From NCBI GenBank assembly GCA_022661535.1, contig JAKULF010000004.1:1426001-1490000 (forward strand): a DNA stretch of 64,000 nt. Direction: 5' to 3'. Source of the DNA: Eutypa lata (lineage: Eukaryota > Ascomycota > Sordariomycetes > Xylariales > Diatrypaceae). Shown here in pieces: positions 37,607 to 50,150 of the stretch; position 1 is the stretch's first letter, and the number at the start of each line of letters is the position of its first letter. Under the pieces are notes generated by a model, which was not told where the DNA came from, did no database searches, and saw only the letters and a list, made by a program, of their open reading frames with translations. The translations under genes and the position numbers were made by a program.

Positions 37607-37969
37607 GGCAATTACGGCCGATACAACCAATACGAGGCGACTATACCCGAGAAGTTTAGTTCTAGGGCGACTACACTCGTGATATATTATTTTAAGGAAA
37701 CTGCACGCGTGGTGTTTAGTTCTCAGGCGATTACACCCGTTATACTTGGTTATAAGGCGACTACACCCGTGATGCTTGATTATAAGGCAACTATAGCCGC
37801 AGACTTTAGATCCAGGGCGACTACACTCGTGATACTTGACCATACGGGAACTGCATGCGTAGTAATCGTCTAGTTATAAGGCGATTGCACCCGTGATATT
37901 TGATTATGAGGCGACTGCGGCCATTATACTTTGTTCTAGGGTAACTACATATCACATGTTCCTACCTAA
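37607..37969. repeat. 30-bp minisatellite, about 12 degenerate units
   Basis: Units begin at 37607, 37636, 37666, 37696, 37726, 37756, 37786, 37816, 37846, 37880, 37910 and 37940; most are exactly 30 bases and one is 34. A typical unit begins GGCGACTACACCCGTGAT, ends in a T/A-rich part and closes with TATAA. Degenerate copies may continue to about 38022. Because the period is a multiple of three, one minus-strand frame stays open through about seven units as a repeated decapeptide of the form HHGCSRLITK. The array lies between the small unknown gene and the 3' end of an F-box-type gene. Confidence 0.8.
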
Positions 37970-38068
37970 AGTGAGTGCGCCCGCGAGTTAATCCTGAGGC
38001 GGTTACGTGCAGCGTTTATATCTTGTGAAGAAAGAAGTGATGGCAGATTGTATATAATAATGCCTATC

Positions 38069-39225
38069 CTATACAATCTCGTCCGCTGTATATTGAAGAC
38101 CTGTATATGGCACGTGGTTTGTGCATGTTGCCTCAAGCATCTCTTCCATAGTAGGCAGCAGGTTGGACAAAGAGTCCCAGCGCTTTCGGGAGAAAAACAC
38201 GAAGTGGTTGCTTTGAATAAGCTCAGGCATAGTGCCTTTGCACCAATTTTCCCATCTATTATCCTCTTGGAAGAACTCCGAGGAAGTGCCCGTTTGAAGC
38301 CAGTCAAAGAACCACGCGTCTCGGGGACCAGAGTCGTCACCAAAATCGATATACTCCTTCATGACCTCATGCATATTATAAGATAACCCAGACGAAGTCG
38401 TATGATAGAGCCAGGATGTGTAACGTTTAAGAAATGGCTCTTCACGACGCAGCTCTGTTAGGTTATTTACATAATTTTTGAGAGGTTTGTTATGGTCGCT
38501 GTTAAGCTCTCGAGAAATGAGTATCTGATGCAAGCCTTCCAGGCCTTCGTGGAGAACGAATCTATGGATACCCGCTTCAACCTCAGATGAGCTCAACTCA
38601 TTTGTCGTTGAATCGGGGCTATCTTCATATGCTGAAATGTTCGGTCAGCGTATGTCTTCAGTAATCAAAGACGTATGTCCTAAGGGGAGAACTTGCCCTC
38701 CTCAACCAAGCCACACAACGAATGGAAGATGCAGTCCACCTGTTTGTTCTCCCAGGGAGGGAAGTAAACCCAGAACATAAAATGGACCTTATCAAGATCA
38801 TGAGACTTGAATGGGATTAACAACCTCACCAACTCTAGAATGTACAAAGCTCTGAAGACACTCTGGCGCTCTACCGAGGTGAAAGGAACCAGGGATGGCA
38901 GAACTTGGATACAATGATCTATGACCATATTGGCGAAGTCCGATACAGTTTTATGAAACTCTAAGAATTCATGGGCGACTTGCGGTGTGAAGTCCACTCC
39001 TAGGTCTGTCCAGGTCACGACTTTGTCGAGATAGGTCTTGATGAAATCGAAGACACGATCGACGTAATCTTGAAGTTTGCATTCGTCTTCAGGGGTTGCT
39101 TTACAGGCATTAAGTGCACTTAGAAATTCAGGGTCCCTATTCTTTGCGGCGAATCGGACAATGGCGATAGGGATTAGATCAGGCTCAATCTGGTTGGTGA
39201 TCATCGTAATATACTTAGATGGCAT
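38069..39225 (-). CDS. F-box family paralog lacking the F-box (copy B)
   Basis: Paralog of the gene at 40229-41556. Exons 39225-38697 and 38631-38069 give 363 residues. The 65-nt intron begins with GC rather than GT (AG/GCAAGT), a recognised minor donor class, and sits at the same place and phase as the intron of the paralog. Shared segments include IEPDLIPI, ALYILELVRLLIPFK, FPPWENKQ, LSYNM, GPRDAWFF and LLPTMEEMLEAT. The protein starts about where the paralog has finished its F-box, and the same frame meets a TAA about 20 codons upstream. No F-box coding is visible in the next 300 bases. Either the F-box was lost or it lies in an exon I cannot see. Function is unknown. Confidence 0.7.
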
Positions 39226-40228
39226 CGGGAGGAAGTAGTCGATAGTAGGTTTGTATCTATAATTTGTAGAGTCGGTAGATAAATATTAATTGGGGCGGCG
39301 TGAGGTCCTATTAAACCTCGCAATGTGAAACAAAATAACCAAGATGGAGGTGTTGGGAAATATATCGAGCGTCCGGTTCCATAGGGTGATGGTCTCGAGG
39401 AAGAAGACTATAATTTATATCGAGAATACCTTCCTCGAGCTTTCTTTGTGGGTGTTAATAGAAGTTACAACACTTAAGTAGTTACTAATATCCAACAGCA
39501 GAAATTCATCATCATGTAGGGATTATCCGTGTGTTAACGCTTTCATCATGGATAGGCCGTGGCTACAACTTATACATCACCGGTGCTTTCTAGCCAGATC
39601 TCATAACAGCCTAGTGGCGAGATCAAAGCGAAGAAAGACCTTGTCCACAATTCTTTTGCATGCCTATGCTTTTAAATACGAAGAGCATCGTGGTCTAGTA
39701 ACTGGACGTTAGGAACATATATACTAGTACCTGCTGAACTCCTAAGCTGCCGAATTCCTAAGGAAGCTCTTAGCCGATCAGAGGCACGGGACCGGACATC
39801 TTGCCAACATGCTTATCATAAAGAGCGATTCGCTTGATTTCGTTCCAAGCAACTTGTTATTTGAATATTATATGTAAGTAGTAGGTATGTAAATAATACG
39901 ACTAGCGAATAATAAAAGTGACGTGAAGGTGTGGTCCACTTATTGCCAAATCCGGTACTCAGATATCAAATTGAGATTAACTAGCGCGCCTCTTAGGAAT
40001 GGCTTCACATAGCACAGCTAACACGCAAAGCAAAGGAATGTTGTATTTGGTATGTTCCTAAATGTAACCTAGAATATGAGGAGTAACTATATTGTATCAT
40101 ACATTGAAAGTTGGTAGTTACATGCCACGTAGGGTTGCCGCTGTGCCGCCCCAGCCCAAAAAGCCTTCAATTTTAGTAAGAATCCCGTCATTCCCAGCCT
40201 AGTATGCTTCGCCTCCCTCTTCACCTTA
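39226..40228. other. Upstream region of copy B, part of a tandem duplication
   Basis: No gene. The stretch around 39880-40030 matches the upstream region of the paralog around 42060-42230 (shared CAAATCCGG, CTTAGGA, ATAGCACAG and AGCACGC/AACACGC blocks), which shows that the promoter was duplicated with the gene. Confidence 0.6.
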
Positions 40229-41556
40229 CTATTCACTTTCCTCTCCAATCCTATGATCTATTCCATCAGAATCCATGTATATATTGCGTGTTGCCTCGAT
40301 CATCTCCTCCATTGTAGGCAGCAGACCAGGCGACATGTTGTCCATGCGCTCTCTAGAGAAGAACAGGCATTTGCGAGTGCTGGCAAAATATCCCAAAGGC
40401 CCATTTCGCCAAGCAAAGTACCTCCTGAAGGTGAAATCGAGAGAAGAACTCAGACCAAAAAGTCCAAAGAACCAGGCATCTCGGGGGCCCGTGTCTTCGT
40501 CGGACTCCTTATACTTCTCAATAACGTCGGGCATGTTATAAGAGACGCCGGACGCCTCGTCTCCTGGGCGACAAAGCCAGAGCTTATAGTATCCGAAATA
40601 AATAAACTCGCGATAGGTCCCGTATCGCATAGATTCATAACCCTTAAGCACACGAGCGTGGTCATCGGTAAGGCGACCTCCAGCATGCAGAGGTTGCAAT
40701 TTGACCAGGCCTTCGTTCAAAACGAATCTGGCACGATCCGATGGCTCCTGTCCAAGACCGACGTAGTCCAGGACTCGGTTAGTTTCGGCATGAATGTCAC
40801 AGGCTTGAATATTCAGTTAGCTCGTACCCTTGCTCATCAGAGCTTCGCGTAACAAGGGGAGAACCCACCAGTTTTAGTCAAGTCCATTAAGAAACGGTAC
40901 ATCAGCAGCATCTGGCTGGCCTCCCAAGGAGAGAAGCACCTCCAGAATGTGGCAAAAACCAAATCTTGGGAACCGCCGGGAGCCCTGAAGGGAATCACCA
41001 GCCGCACCAACTCCAAAATGCAAAATGCCTTGAAGATCCAGAAAGTCTCTTGTGCAGTGATGGGGCCAGCCTGCGCTAATGCCAAGTCGCCCTGGATACT
41101 CTGTATGAAAGCATTGGCGAAGTTCGATATGGCTGCGCGGAGACCTAGGACTTCTCGGATGCTTTCCAACGTATAGTGAAGCTTGGGTCCTTCCTGGGCT
41201 ACAGGTTCCACCGCGAGATGAGCCTCGCAAAAATCGACAGCACACTCGGTGTAGGCGATATATAAGTCTATGTTACCGGGAGCCCCCTTGTAAGCACTGA
41301 TCGCATTTTGCAGTCCGATGGATTCCTGCTGTGCAGTGAGGATCTTAACGAAAATAGGAAACAGCTCGGGTTCGATCGTGCGAGTGATGAAGCTCTTGCA
41401 GATCTGGCTTTCATGCGCTTTGAAGACCTCCCGCACCCTCGGGGTGGACTTCGAGAAACTGTCCAATGTGGCAAAGTCTGTGATCTTAGCGAAGTACTGG
41501 ACGATGATTTCGGGTGGGGAAGATTCAATAGATGTCTTAGAGGATTCGGACGCCAT
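40229..41556 (-). CDS. F-box-like domain protein (copy A)
   Basis: Fungal F-box-type protein. The F-box normally binds Skp1 in SCF ubiquitin ligases, and the rest would select a substrate. Exons 41556-40869 and 40803-40229 give 420 residues; the 65-nt intron has a GT donor, a GCTAAC branch site and an AAG acceptor and leaves phase 1, exactly as in copy B. Residues about 12-45 (SPPEIIVQYFAKITDFATLD and following) fit the fungal F-box pattern. The rest is mostly helical and shared with copy B (IEPELFPI, ILELVRLVIPFR, FSPWEA, VSYNM, GPRDAWFF, LLPTMEEMIEAT). The start chosen is the Met before ASESSKTS; a longer in-frame Met at 41652 adds residues without conservation. Confidence 0.75.
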
Positions 41557-43572
41557 CACGACAACTTCGTTGCAAGTATATATCCGATAGAGTATATTTA
41601 AAATGAATGAAAGGCCTGCAGCGTTATGATCACCGAAAGTGGAAATAAGCAATATAAAGGTTGTCGAATGTGCTTTGGGTCATGCTTCATGATATAAAAG
41701 CACTTCAGAGCAGGGAACGACTGGAATTTATATCTAGAATTTTGAGCGTTCCTTATGGGTGATGGTCTATATTGCACACCTGTGACTAACAGTTCCAGCA
41801 GCAGAGGATCATCTTGCATAACTTCCAATACGTTGCGCTTCCATCATGAACATCACGGCTAGATTTCATGAATCACAAGCTCCTTGGACAGTGACTCTAC
41901 ATTACACCAGTTATTAAATCGCAGGCGATGATTTGGGTTGTGGAAATTGAGCAGAGATAGGAGGCGTTTGGCTACCAGTAGCCAGTGAATTCCTAGAAAG
42001 TACTATAGCGAATTAGAGACATGACATAAAATGTCACGGTAGATTATTGCGTTGTAGAACAAACACTCAGGTGGTATGTAGTAAGTATTACCACATTCAA
42101 AAGACCAGTGAATAAGAGTACTAATTTAAAATGTATGATCCATTTATTACCAAATCCGGAAGATGCCAAATTCATGTTAGCAGGTCTTAGGAGTGGCCCA
42201 TATAGCACAGGTAGCACGCGAGCCGAAAAAGCGTTGTCATTTGTAACCCCACTGGATCTAATTCAGATGATAGTGATGACCTAAGTTGTATTTATCACAC
42301 CCTGATGCCCAATGAACCCTTATCTTTACCTAGGATTTGAACCGGTATCTACCACCTAGGTAGATACTATCTATATAGCTGTCACTGCCACCCAACAGTT
42401 CAATTGGCTTAACATGCTCGACACAGCTACCCGAATGTGCTTAAAGAGACTGATATTGCCATGTCTAGCAAAGCAACTCCCCGGGGAGTGCTGGGCACCA
42501 CACCCCATTCGTATCAGCTTCGAAGACGCCTTCTAGAAAAGAGGCGTCATGGTTATTTATAAGAATGCAATATGGAGACCCGTCAGCCTCGAGGAACAAG
42601 TTGTACCGAGAGTAAAACTAGGGGGTCACCAGTCAAAGAACGAGGCCTTCATCCATAACTTAGAGTACCACTCGTTGCTGAGGGTTCCGTGGTCTTGACA
42701 ACGTAGGCTATATTGAAAGAAAGACGTACAAGATACCATAATATTCTCCAATATAAAATAGGCGCGCTGCGTAACAGCTGCGTTGATTTCGATTGAAGGG
42801 TACTGGAAGGGGTCAATGTTATACCCAAACAGAGGGCACCTGCGAGTAACAGCCTAAGAGAGCTGGAGTCTTACTTAGCCTACAGGTTCCCCCCTTCTTC
42901 TATACCTGGTGCCCAGTGAATACTTAATAAGTCTCCAAGGTCGTCAAATCTTAACTGAGCTGATCATTCTCTCCTAATCATTTGCTTCCAGTAAAATCCC
43001 CTCTATAACCTAGTGTGTAAAAGAGGTAGCTTCTTTGGGTAAGGCGACATAAGCCAAGACATGCTCCGTTGGTTAGTTGACGGTTGTGATGCATGCTTTC
43101 TTGACCGATTAGCTAGAAGTGGTTTATAGAGCTTGGTGGGTTTTTATTAAATCATATTAACCCCCCTTTTTGCTAAGCAATAAGAAGACTTGTTAGTTAC
43201 CAGACGCCGCTGTGTCGTGATAAGAAGAAGCGAGAGAGTCTTGCCCACACGAAACTCGGTGTTTGCCAAGTCCAGATTTGACTATCTTCGGTAAATTCCG
43301 TGAATTACAAGATTAATTATATGCATCTATACTGATGTATGTAATAAATAAGACAGGTCTAACTAAACAGGGGTTTTTAGTGACCGGTGTGTCTGGGCCC
43401 CAAGGATTCAAGTGATGCTTTCTAACCGCTCTTCCAATTCCTAGTCAAACTTCAATGCTGAGAGTTCTTTATCTAGGCATGTGTTGCGAGAAGGGATTGA
43501 TCAATTTTCCGTGACCCTTCATGGACCAAGTATATATTTCACGTCGTTCTTCTTATTCGAAACGTCAAGCCA
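41557..43572. other. Intergenic between divergent genes
   Basis: The left part (to about 42240) is the upstream half of the duplication unit. The rest holds no supported gene. A TATATATT lies at 43531-43538, just before the transporter start, but seems too close to the start codon to be its TATA box. Confidence 0.45.
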
Positions 43573-45284
43573 ATGGTGATGGAAGCCGATCTTCTCCAGT
43601 CGGTTGCGAATGACGGTGACACGAGCAACAGCGACCGCGACACCGTTCATGAGGGGAGTCCTCTGCTAAAGTCGTCAAGCAGCCACCAGTCTCGTGTTGA
43701 TAATCGCGACAACAGTAAATATGTCAATATCTACCTGCTGCTCACTATCGTTGCCGGAATCGACTTTTCTATGTTCATGTTGAGCCTGCCTCTTACCAGG
43801 GTGTACGAGGGTATCACCTGCTATGGCTACTACGCGGCTCATGAGCCCGGTCGATTCAAAGACCCATCCTCGATCCCCGAGACTCTGTGTAAATTAGAGG
43901 ATATACAGGAGGAACTTGCCATAGTTAAAGGTTATGAAGCGCTGTTCATATCGCTGCCCGGTCAGTTCGCCCCCCCGCCCCTCCCTCCTGTATTGCTGCT
44001 ACGTCGCACCGAGCTTACCCTTCTCAACAGGCGTGGTTCTCTCTTTGCCGTACGGGCTTCTTGCCGACCGCTGGGGACGCAAGCCTGTCCTCCTGCTGTG
44101 CGTTGCTGGGTTTGCTGTATCGGTCACAGCTCTATTGGCTGTCTGCTGGTTCTGGTGGATTTTCCCTCTTCGCCTAGTATGGTTAGCCTGGTCGTTGTCT
44201 GCCATTGGGGGAGGGGCAACCACGCTCGTATCCACCGTCTTCTCTATGCTTACTGATATGACGAATCCGGACGAGAGGTAGGTTTACATGATAGGCAGAG
44301 CAAACTCCGTTGCCTCCTTTCCCCCCCCCCCCCTTCCTACGTAGGCTAACTAAAAATAGGGCTCGAATCTTTCTCCGACTTTCAGTGGCGATGTTGCTCG
44401 CCCAAGCCATTGCTACCTCGGTAGCATCTTTCTTCATGAGTCGGCTAGGGACGACAATTCCGATTGCGGTGGCCTACGCCGTTGCTCTCTTCTCTTGCGC
44501 ACTAACGCTCCTCGTAGCCGAAACGCGGCAGGTGGAGGGGCCTTCCAACGGAGTCGATTCTGACAGCCAGTCAACGACAGATTCACTCACAGCACCTAAA
44601 AAACAAGTGTTCGATCTGGCTGACCGTTTCGCAAGGACTGTAGCTTCCTTTAGACCTCTTCTTCAATCACCATCCCTGGTGGCTTTAATCCTAAGCTTCG
44701 TCATCAGCACGATAGGGACATCATCGATTAACATCATCATTCAGTACGCTTCTAAACGTTTTGGTATACCGATATCCAGTGTTGGGTTTCTCCTCACCAT
44801 TCGTGCCGCCCTTACCATCCTGGTTTTCCTCGCGATCCTTCCCTTGCTGGGTCGATTCCTCAAGCACAGATACACCCTTGACGGCCCCTCTCATGACCTT
44901 TGGCTTGCCCGGTTGACCGTCCTATGCTTCCCCCTGGGATTTTTGATGATCACGTTGGGTTCGGATCTTACTCTCATGAGTGTGGGGACGATCCTTACGG
45001 CGCTGGGGTCGGGATGTGGGACCCTCTTGAGGAGTGTGGCGACTGGTATGGTGAGCACAGATCTGACTGCACGTCTGCATGGGACCATCACTTTAGTCGA
45101 CACTATAGGTGTGCTGGTTTCTGGACCGCTACTGGCAGAGACCTTTGCGTTGGGTTTGCGTTTAGGCGGTGGGTGGATAGCGCTACCGTTTGCACTAGCC
45201 ACTATCTTGACATCACTTGGTTCGGCGATTGCGTGGTCAGTGAGATTGCCAAAAGCAGCCCCTGCGGAAGAAATACCTGCGTAA
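43573..45284 (+). CDS. Major facilitator superfamily transporter
   Basis: Predicted plasma- or vacuolar-membrane transporter of the MFS. Exons 43573-43960, 44031-44277 and 44360-45284 give 519 residues. After a hydrophilic N-terminus with a SPLLKSSSS stretch comes helix 1 (YLLLTIVAGIDFSMFMLSLP). The hallmark loop between helices 2 and 3 (GLLADRWGRKP) begins just after the first splice junction. A central hydrophilic loop (about residues 255-300) separates two six-helix halves. Introns are 70 and 82 nt; the second has a GCTAAC branch site. Substrate is unknown. The long loop after helix 1 and the overall form resemble fungal proton-coupled or drug:H+ transporters. Its neighbours give no hint of a cluster. 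Confidence 0.87.
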
Positions 45285-48200
45285 ATCTTAGACAAATATA
45301 CGGTGTTTACCACGGCTTGATACCCTCTATTGCGCCCAATATATGCTTTCGTCTATAATTATTATCTTCTGTTATCATCTTCATTAGGCAAAGATATACT
45401 CTGTACTCTGATGAGAATTACTTGCCATGTTCTGTATATTAACTATTCACAGGTGCTGAGCATATCCTAATAGTCATTACCCCTTGAGATAGAAGTGGTA
45501 TATAGACCTATCAGATACGTCCTCGCCATCCAGATGTGTAACGGACGATACAGAATGCAGGGACTACGCCACTATACCACTGAGGCAAAAGTGTGATATT
45601 GTTGGCTAGAGAGCTAACCATCTTGAATAGGCTTTATATAGCGGATTTCCAGTGCTAGATCATCGTGAACAGTAAAATCCCTATATATATACAGATATTC
45701 AATTCCACTATGTTCTTAAGGAAAATCTAGTACTTCGTTGCCGTCGATAACGAGCAACTAGCAAGTTGTGTCGAACACAACTAGAACTCATATCAACTAA
45801 TTATAGAGATATCATTCTCCCATAATGTCGCAACACCAGTGAACCAAAGGGACCAGATCAATAACTTGTTGTATATATACAGAGGTCCAACCCTCGCTTA
45901 GTACCGTGATATATGAAATATAGGGGGTTATGAAAGATCATTCTAGAGTTGCATTACATGGGGGGCACTGGACCCGGCTAGCTTCTGGGAAGACGGCGTG
46001 CCAGCTTATAAGGATAGCATAATCTTCGAGGGAGAACCCGAAAATTACCAACAACACCAACTGCACTTTGCCTCCCATAACGATCCTCCGCAGTTGTCTC
46101 ACATTTATGTCGCTTAGGCCCTCGTTCTCGGTGCCTACATTGGCAGTAAGGGGACTGCCCTCATAAGTGTAGATAGGCAGCAGAAGAATAGCATGGGTGA
46201 GCTATCCGCGTGGGTGAAAAATGCTGTACTGCTGTATTGAGCTAATTAGATATTCTAGAACGACATAGTATATCCGACCGTCACCGTAAATATCCGTAAA
46301 AATTCTCGGGAGGACTGCCTATATAATTAATTGCCCCGGCCCTTGGAATGCAGCCGGGATAAAACGATGTACCTCAGCTTATATGTGTTTCCTCAAGTCT
46401 CTGGAAATGTTTCTAAGCCTTCATGAAATGTTTCGATATGTAACCACTCTGGCCTTGGGGGATCGGACCGGGGTAGATGGGATAGATGGGAGAATCGCAG
46501 CTCGGATAGGGGGGCCGGAGTGGAAAATATAAGACAATAGGCGTTACTCAACTTAACTACGATAGCTAACAGGGGACAGGGGCACAAAATACGGCTTCAA
46601 GCACCAAGCGCTGTAGATCGGATCCTAAACATGTAGACATGACTGCAGTATAGATACTGAAGATAGCAGATGGCCCTGCCACCAGCTACAGTTAATGAAT
46701 GTCCTTGCCAGTTGCGATGTCCAGGAGCATGTAATTATGGATAGATACAGCGCGTTCAATGTCTGTCGATTGTCATTTATGAGCTCGTATGTTGTTAACT
46801 TGAGATGACACTTGTGACAAGGACAGCTAGAACCCCGATGCTCGTTGTCACAAAAGCAAGTCCTTAACAGCATATAAATGTTGATACACTATAAGGCCGA
46901 GATGGGCGGCGGCATGGCACCAAGGAAGGCGATCGAAATCTGTAGAAACAATGTCAATTAGGTACTGAGAGTTTTCATTGTTTGTTATTTTGGAGGGGAA
47001 GGGGGTGGGAATCTTCCCCATTCCAAATTTAGAGAGTCCTACATTCTTCCTGATGCACGAGTTTAGGGCTGAGCCAGAGCTGCCAACATTGCTACATATA
47101 TGGCTGTCCCTATGAAAACGGCAGCGGGGTGATACATACATACATACTTAGTAAGAAGAATAATTAGTCCGAACAAAAACATGAAGTCGAGGCCAACCCG
47201 ACAATCAGGTCCTGCCAAGGACCAAAAGAGCCATCTACTGACTCGGGGCACCGCGACATCACGATGTTAACTACCTAGACGGACTGGGAGTTATAAAACC
47301 CTGTTACTCACTCTCATTCTGGGGACCCTGACTGCTATACTTTGCCTCCTATCAGAGAGCAAGACCTCACCAACTTCCCTCCCACATGCCCTTTTAGGAG
47401 GGCTTGGAGGGGTACATACGTTCTACCAACTACTAGTTAGGTATCCGACTCACGTCGTGGTGCATAATAGCTTGGCATCTCCAGGTTTAACCAAAATGGG
47501 AATAGCTGACTGTATACCAAGGCGGGTCCCGAGGGATCTACTGCGCGTACAGGGATCAGGGATTTAACTAACTAACTAGACTAACTAACTAACATGCAGC
47601 AACATTGAAATCAATTCCCCCATCAGTCAGCTTACATAAACAAGCATGAGAACAGGAATTTACAACATCCTTAAGTTAAACTCAAGCTGACTTCGGGATA
47701 GGTTAAATTTATCAAAGGTTGAGTGAGTTATAGGAAATTGAAGGGCAGCGAGGGGGGATAAAGCCAGTGGTGGAGATTTTATAAATAAATACTTCAAGCA
47801 TATTAATACAACACCGCGCAATGACGTGTGCTAGTTAGTGTACTGTACTGTAGGATGGCTGGAGGGTGCAGTTTAATTCCGCTGTCATATTATTGCTAGT
47901 ATTGATTGCCCCAGCCTACCTAGGCAGTGTGTTTTTAAACTAGGAATTACATGGTTGCCGTGTTATCAAGGTAGTGACGATATTGTACATCCTTCTAATA
48001 AAATAATTTATGTCGTATGTAGTATGGTAAGATGGATTTTACGTGGTATTAAACCTGATAATAATTTAAGCAATCCTTCTCTTCGCCTACATGTAGGTAG
48101 GTATGTATGTGGTATGTATGTATGTACTTCGTAGCCCACCCAGTATCTATCTACGTACATACATACCTAAGTACATACGTACTCAACTATATATAGCATA

Positions 48201-50150
48201 ATAAGGACCTAACCACTTAACAATTCGGAAAGGCGCGCAGGTGTCGTTGGCACGCACACCGGCTCTCCGCCAATGCACGATAAAGACTACATGGCCATGG
48301 TGGCGAGTTACATACAAAGCCATGGTCAGCCTCTGGACCCGCCGAAGGAGGTCAATAGTTCTGGGCCGGAGGAACTAGGTTCGATTCCTAGGCACGCTAA
48401 TATTTTTTTTATTTTTTATATTTTATTTTTTGTTTTTTCGGTCTACTGCGTTCGTTCTCTTTTCCTTTTTACCTTCTTCTTCTTCTTCTCTTCTTGTCCC
48501 GAGCCCTTCTCCCGGAAAGAATTAATTCTGTCCGCCATCTGCACCGCTTTTGCTAAAGATTATATGGTAATGAACTCCGGAGGTTTACCTAAGCCGCATG
48601 ATACAGTAAATTCTTGTATGTTGGACATAATAGAATATCTTGCATAGTAGTCAGTACACAACAAGGGTGGGTGGGCTGTTTGTCAATGTTTGAATGTTAG
48701 TCGTCCTAGTTAACCACAGTAGAGTCTATCTCGCCATTCTTTTTTTTGACTTCTTTTTTCCCTTTCGCCGCTGCCAAAAATTGTAGCTGTGGTTCTTGAT
48801 ATCTAAAATATGTAGCACCCATTTCATCAACTGCCTTATTTACTGCCATAGCAAAACAACATGCCGAGCTCCTATGCACGCAGGTAATTAATAGTCCTAA
48901 ATCTCAATTCTCCATTCCCCATGCTCCTCCAACCCACACACAGCCCCATCAAGAAACATCATTCCTTCATTTAAATACATACATGGAAATATATATCCCG
49001 AATATCTCTATAAGCCCAATTATTAAAAGGATTGAATGACTACCTAGGTACTTACTTATACTGCTATCGTCACATCTTTACGAAGTATACGATAATATAT
49101 CTGCCATTCTGCATATTAATTATTTATGCTTACTTTTAATAGCTACCCCATTCAGATTTTGTGGAGAAGCAAGGATGGGAAACCCAGCAATTGGCATTAG
49201 GCGCCCGCCTGCCCCCGCCTTTTATCAACTCCCCAAAGCAGCACCGCAGGCAAGTCACAAAGTTGATAGACAAGTAGACAGATACCTAGATAGTCCACAA
49301 CACAACACATCTATCTCTCTTTCACACGGAAAACAGATCGAGCCAACCACCGACTCTCCCCTCCTTGTGTATGTATCTAGAACACATGAACGCCGTATGT
49401 ATTGTTGGGGGCACTTAGGCAGCACTTAACTACATCTACGTACCTACGTTTTGGTATGTATGTAGTCGCTTTTCGTGGGTGGTAACAACCACTGTACATG
49501 AGAACAAAAAGGGTGCAGAAAAAAATAAAAATAAATAACGATGATGACCGAACCCCTCCACCCCCCTTTGCCGTAAAAACCTCTGTCCCTTGCGCCCCGT
49601 TGCGCCAGGGGAAAAATGCCCTTAGAGTGTCCTTTCGCATGTTTCCGTAATCTAATGTACACGTGGGCCTTACATAAAGGTTTAAGATAAAAAGGTAGAA
49701 ATGATAACCCTATGTATGCCATCTGTCTTACTGCTCCCTATTCGGACCCCCCTTCAAGACTCCTCGAACCACTCATACCCGTGGACAAGATGACGGGTTT
49801 GATGAAGACACAATTTTCTGATGATGTTGAAGCAGAAAGTTGTAGATACCATTGCAGTCATGTGACATTCATGCTGCCTTCCGCCATCTTGTAGTATAGT
49901 TCCTCCTAATAGGATGAATCGGATGGGAATGGGCACAAACCACTTCCTGAACCTAGCCACAGCGCTGGGCAACCTTGCACAAAAACGCTTGTCAGTTTCA
50001 AGTGAGGCAACCCCACTATATACCCTCGAGATGCTCCAAAGAGTCCACTTGCTCAACGCAACTTGCAACTGTTAAAAAGCAAGACTCGAGCGAACCCAAG
50101 AGGTCAAATTCCGCGGGCCAGAGCCCAATCAGTTTGTGAGATGAGGATTC
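45285..50150. other. Long intergenic region
   Basis: About 4.9 kb with no convincing gene. It contains two tRNA-like fragments (45521-45589 minus, 48375-48399 plus), a palindromic TACA/TGTA cluster at 48090-48183 and long T-rich tracts near 48400-48500. A 124-codon frame at 48273-48647 runs through the T-rich tract and is not supported. The last kilobase probably includes the 3' end of the ASH1-like transcript. Confidence 0.45.
48375..48407 (+). other. tRNA-like T arm followed by a T-run
   Basis: CTAGG-TTCGATT-CCTAG (48375-48391) is a perfect 5-bp stem with a canonical T-loop, and GGTTCGATTCC is a textbook RNA polymerase III B box. After eight bases a run of T (from about 48402) would terminate polymerase III. 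I cannot fold the upstream bases into a D arm, anticodon arm and matching acceptor stem. It may be a tRNA pseudogene or the end of another small RNA. Confidence 0.3.

Noticed and set aside
42333..42343. B-box-like GGTTCAAATCC on the minus strand
   Set aside because: The flanking bases do not form a T stem and no other tRNA arm is visible; most likely chance.
48273..48647. 124-codon open frame
   Set aside because: It runs through the T arm, the polymerase III-like T-run and a polypyrimidine tract; the Phe-rich middle is an artefact of T-rich DNA.
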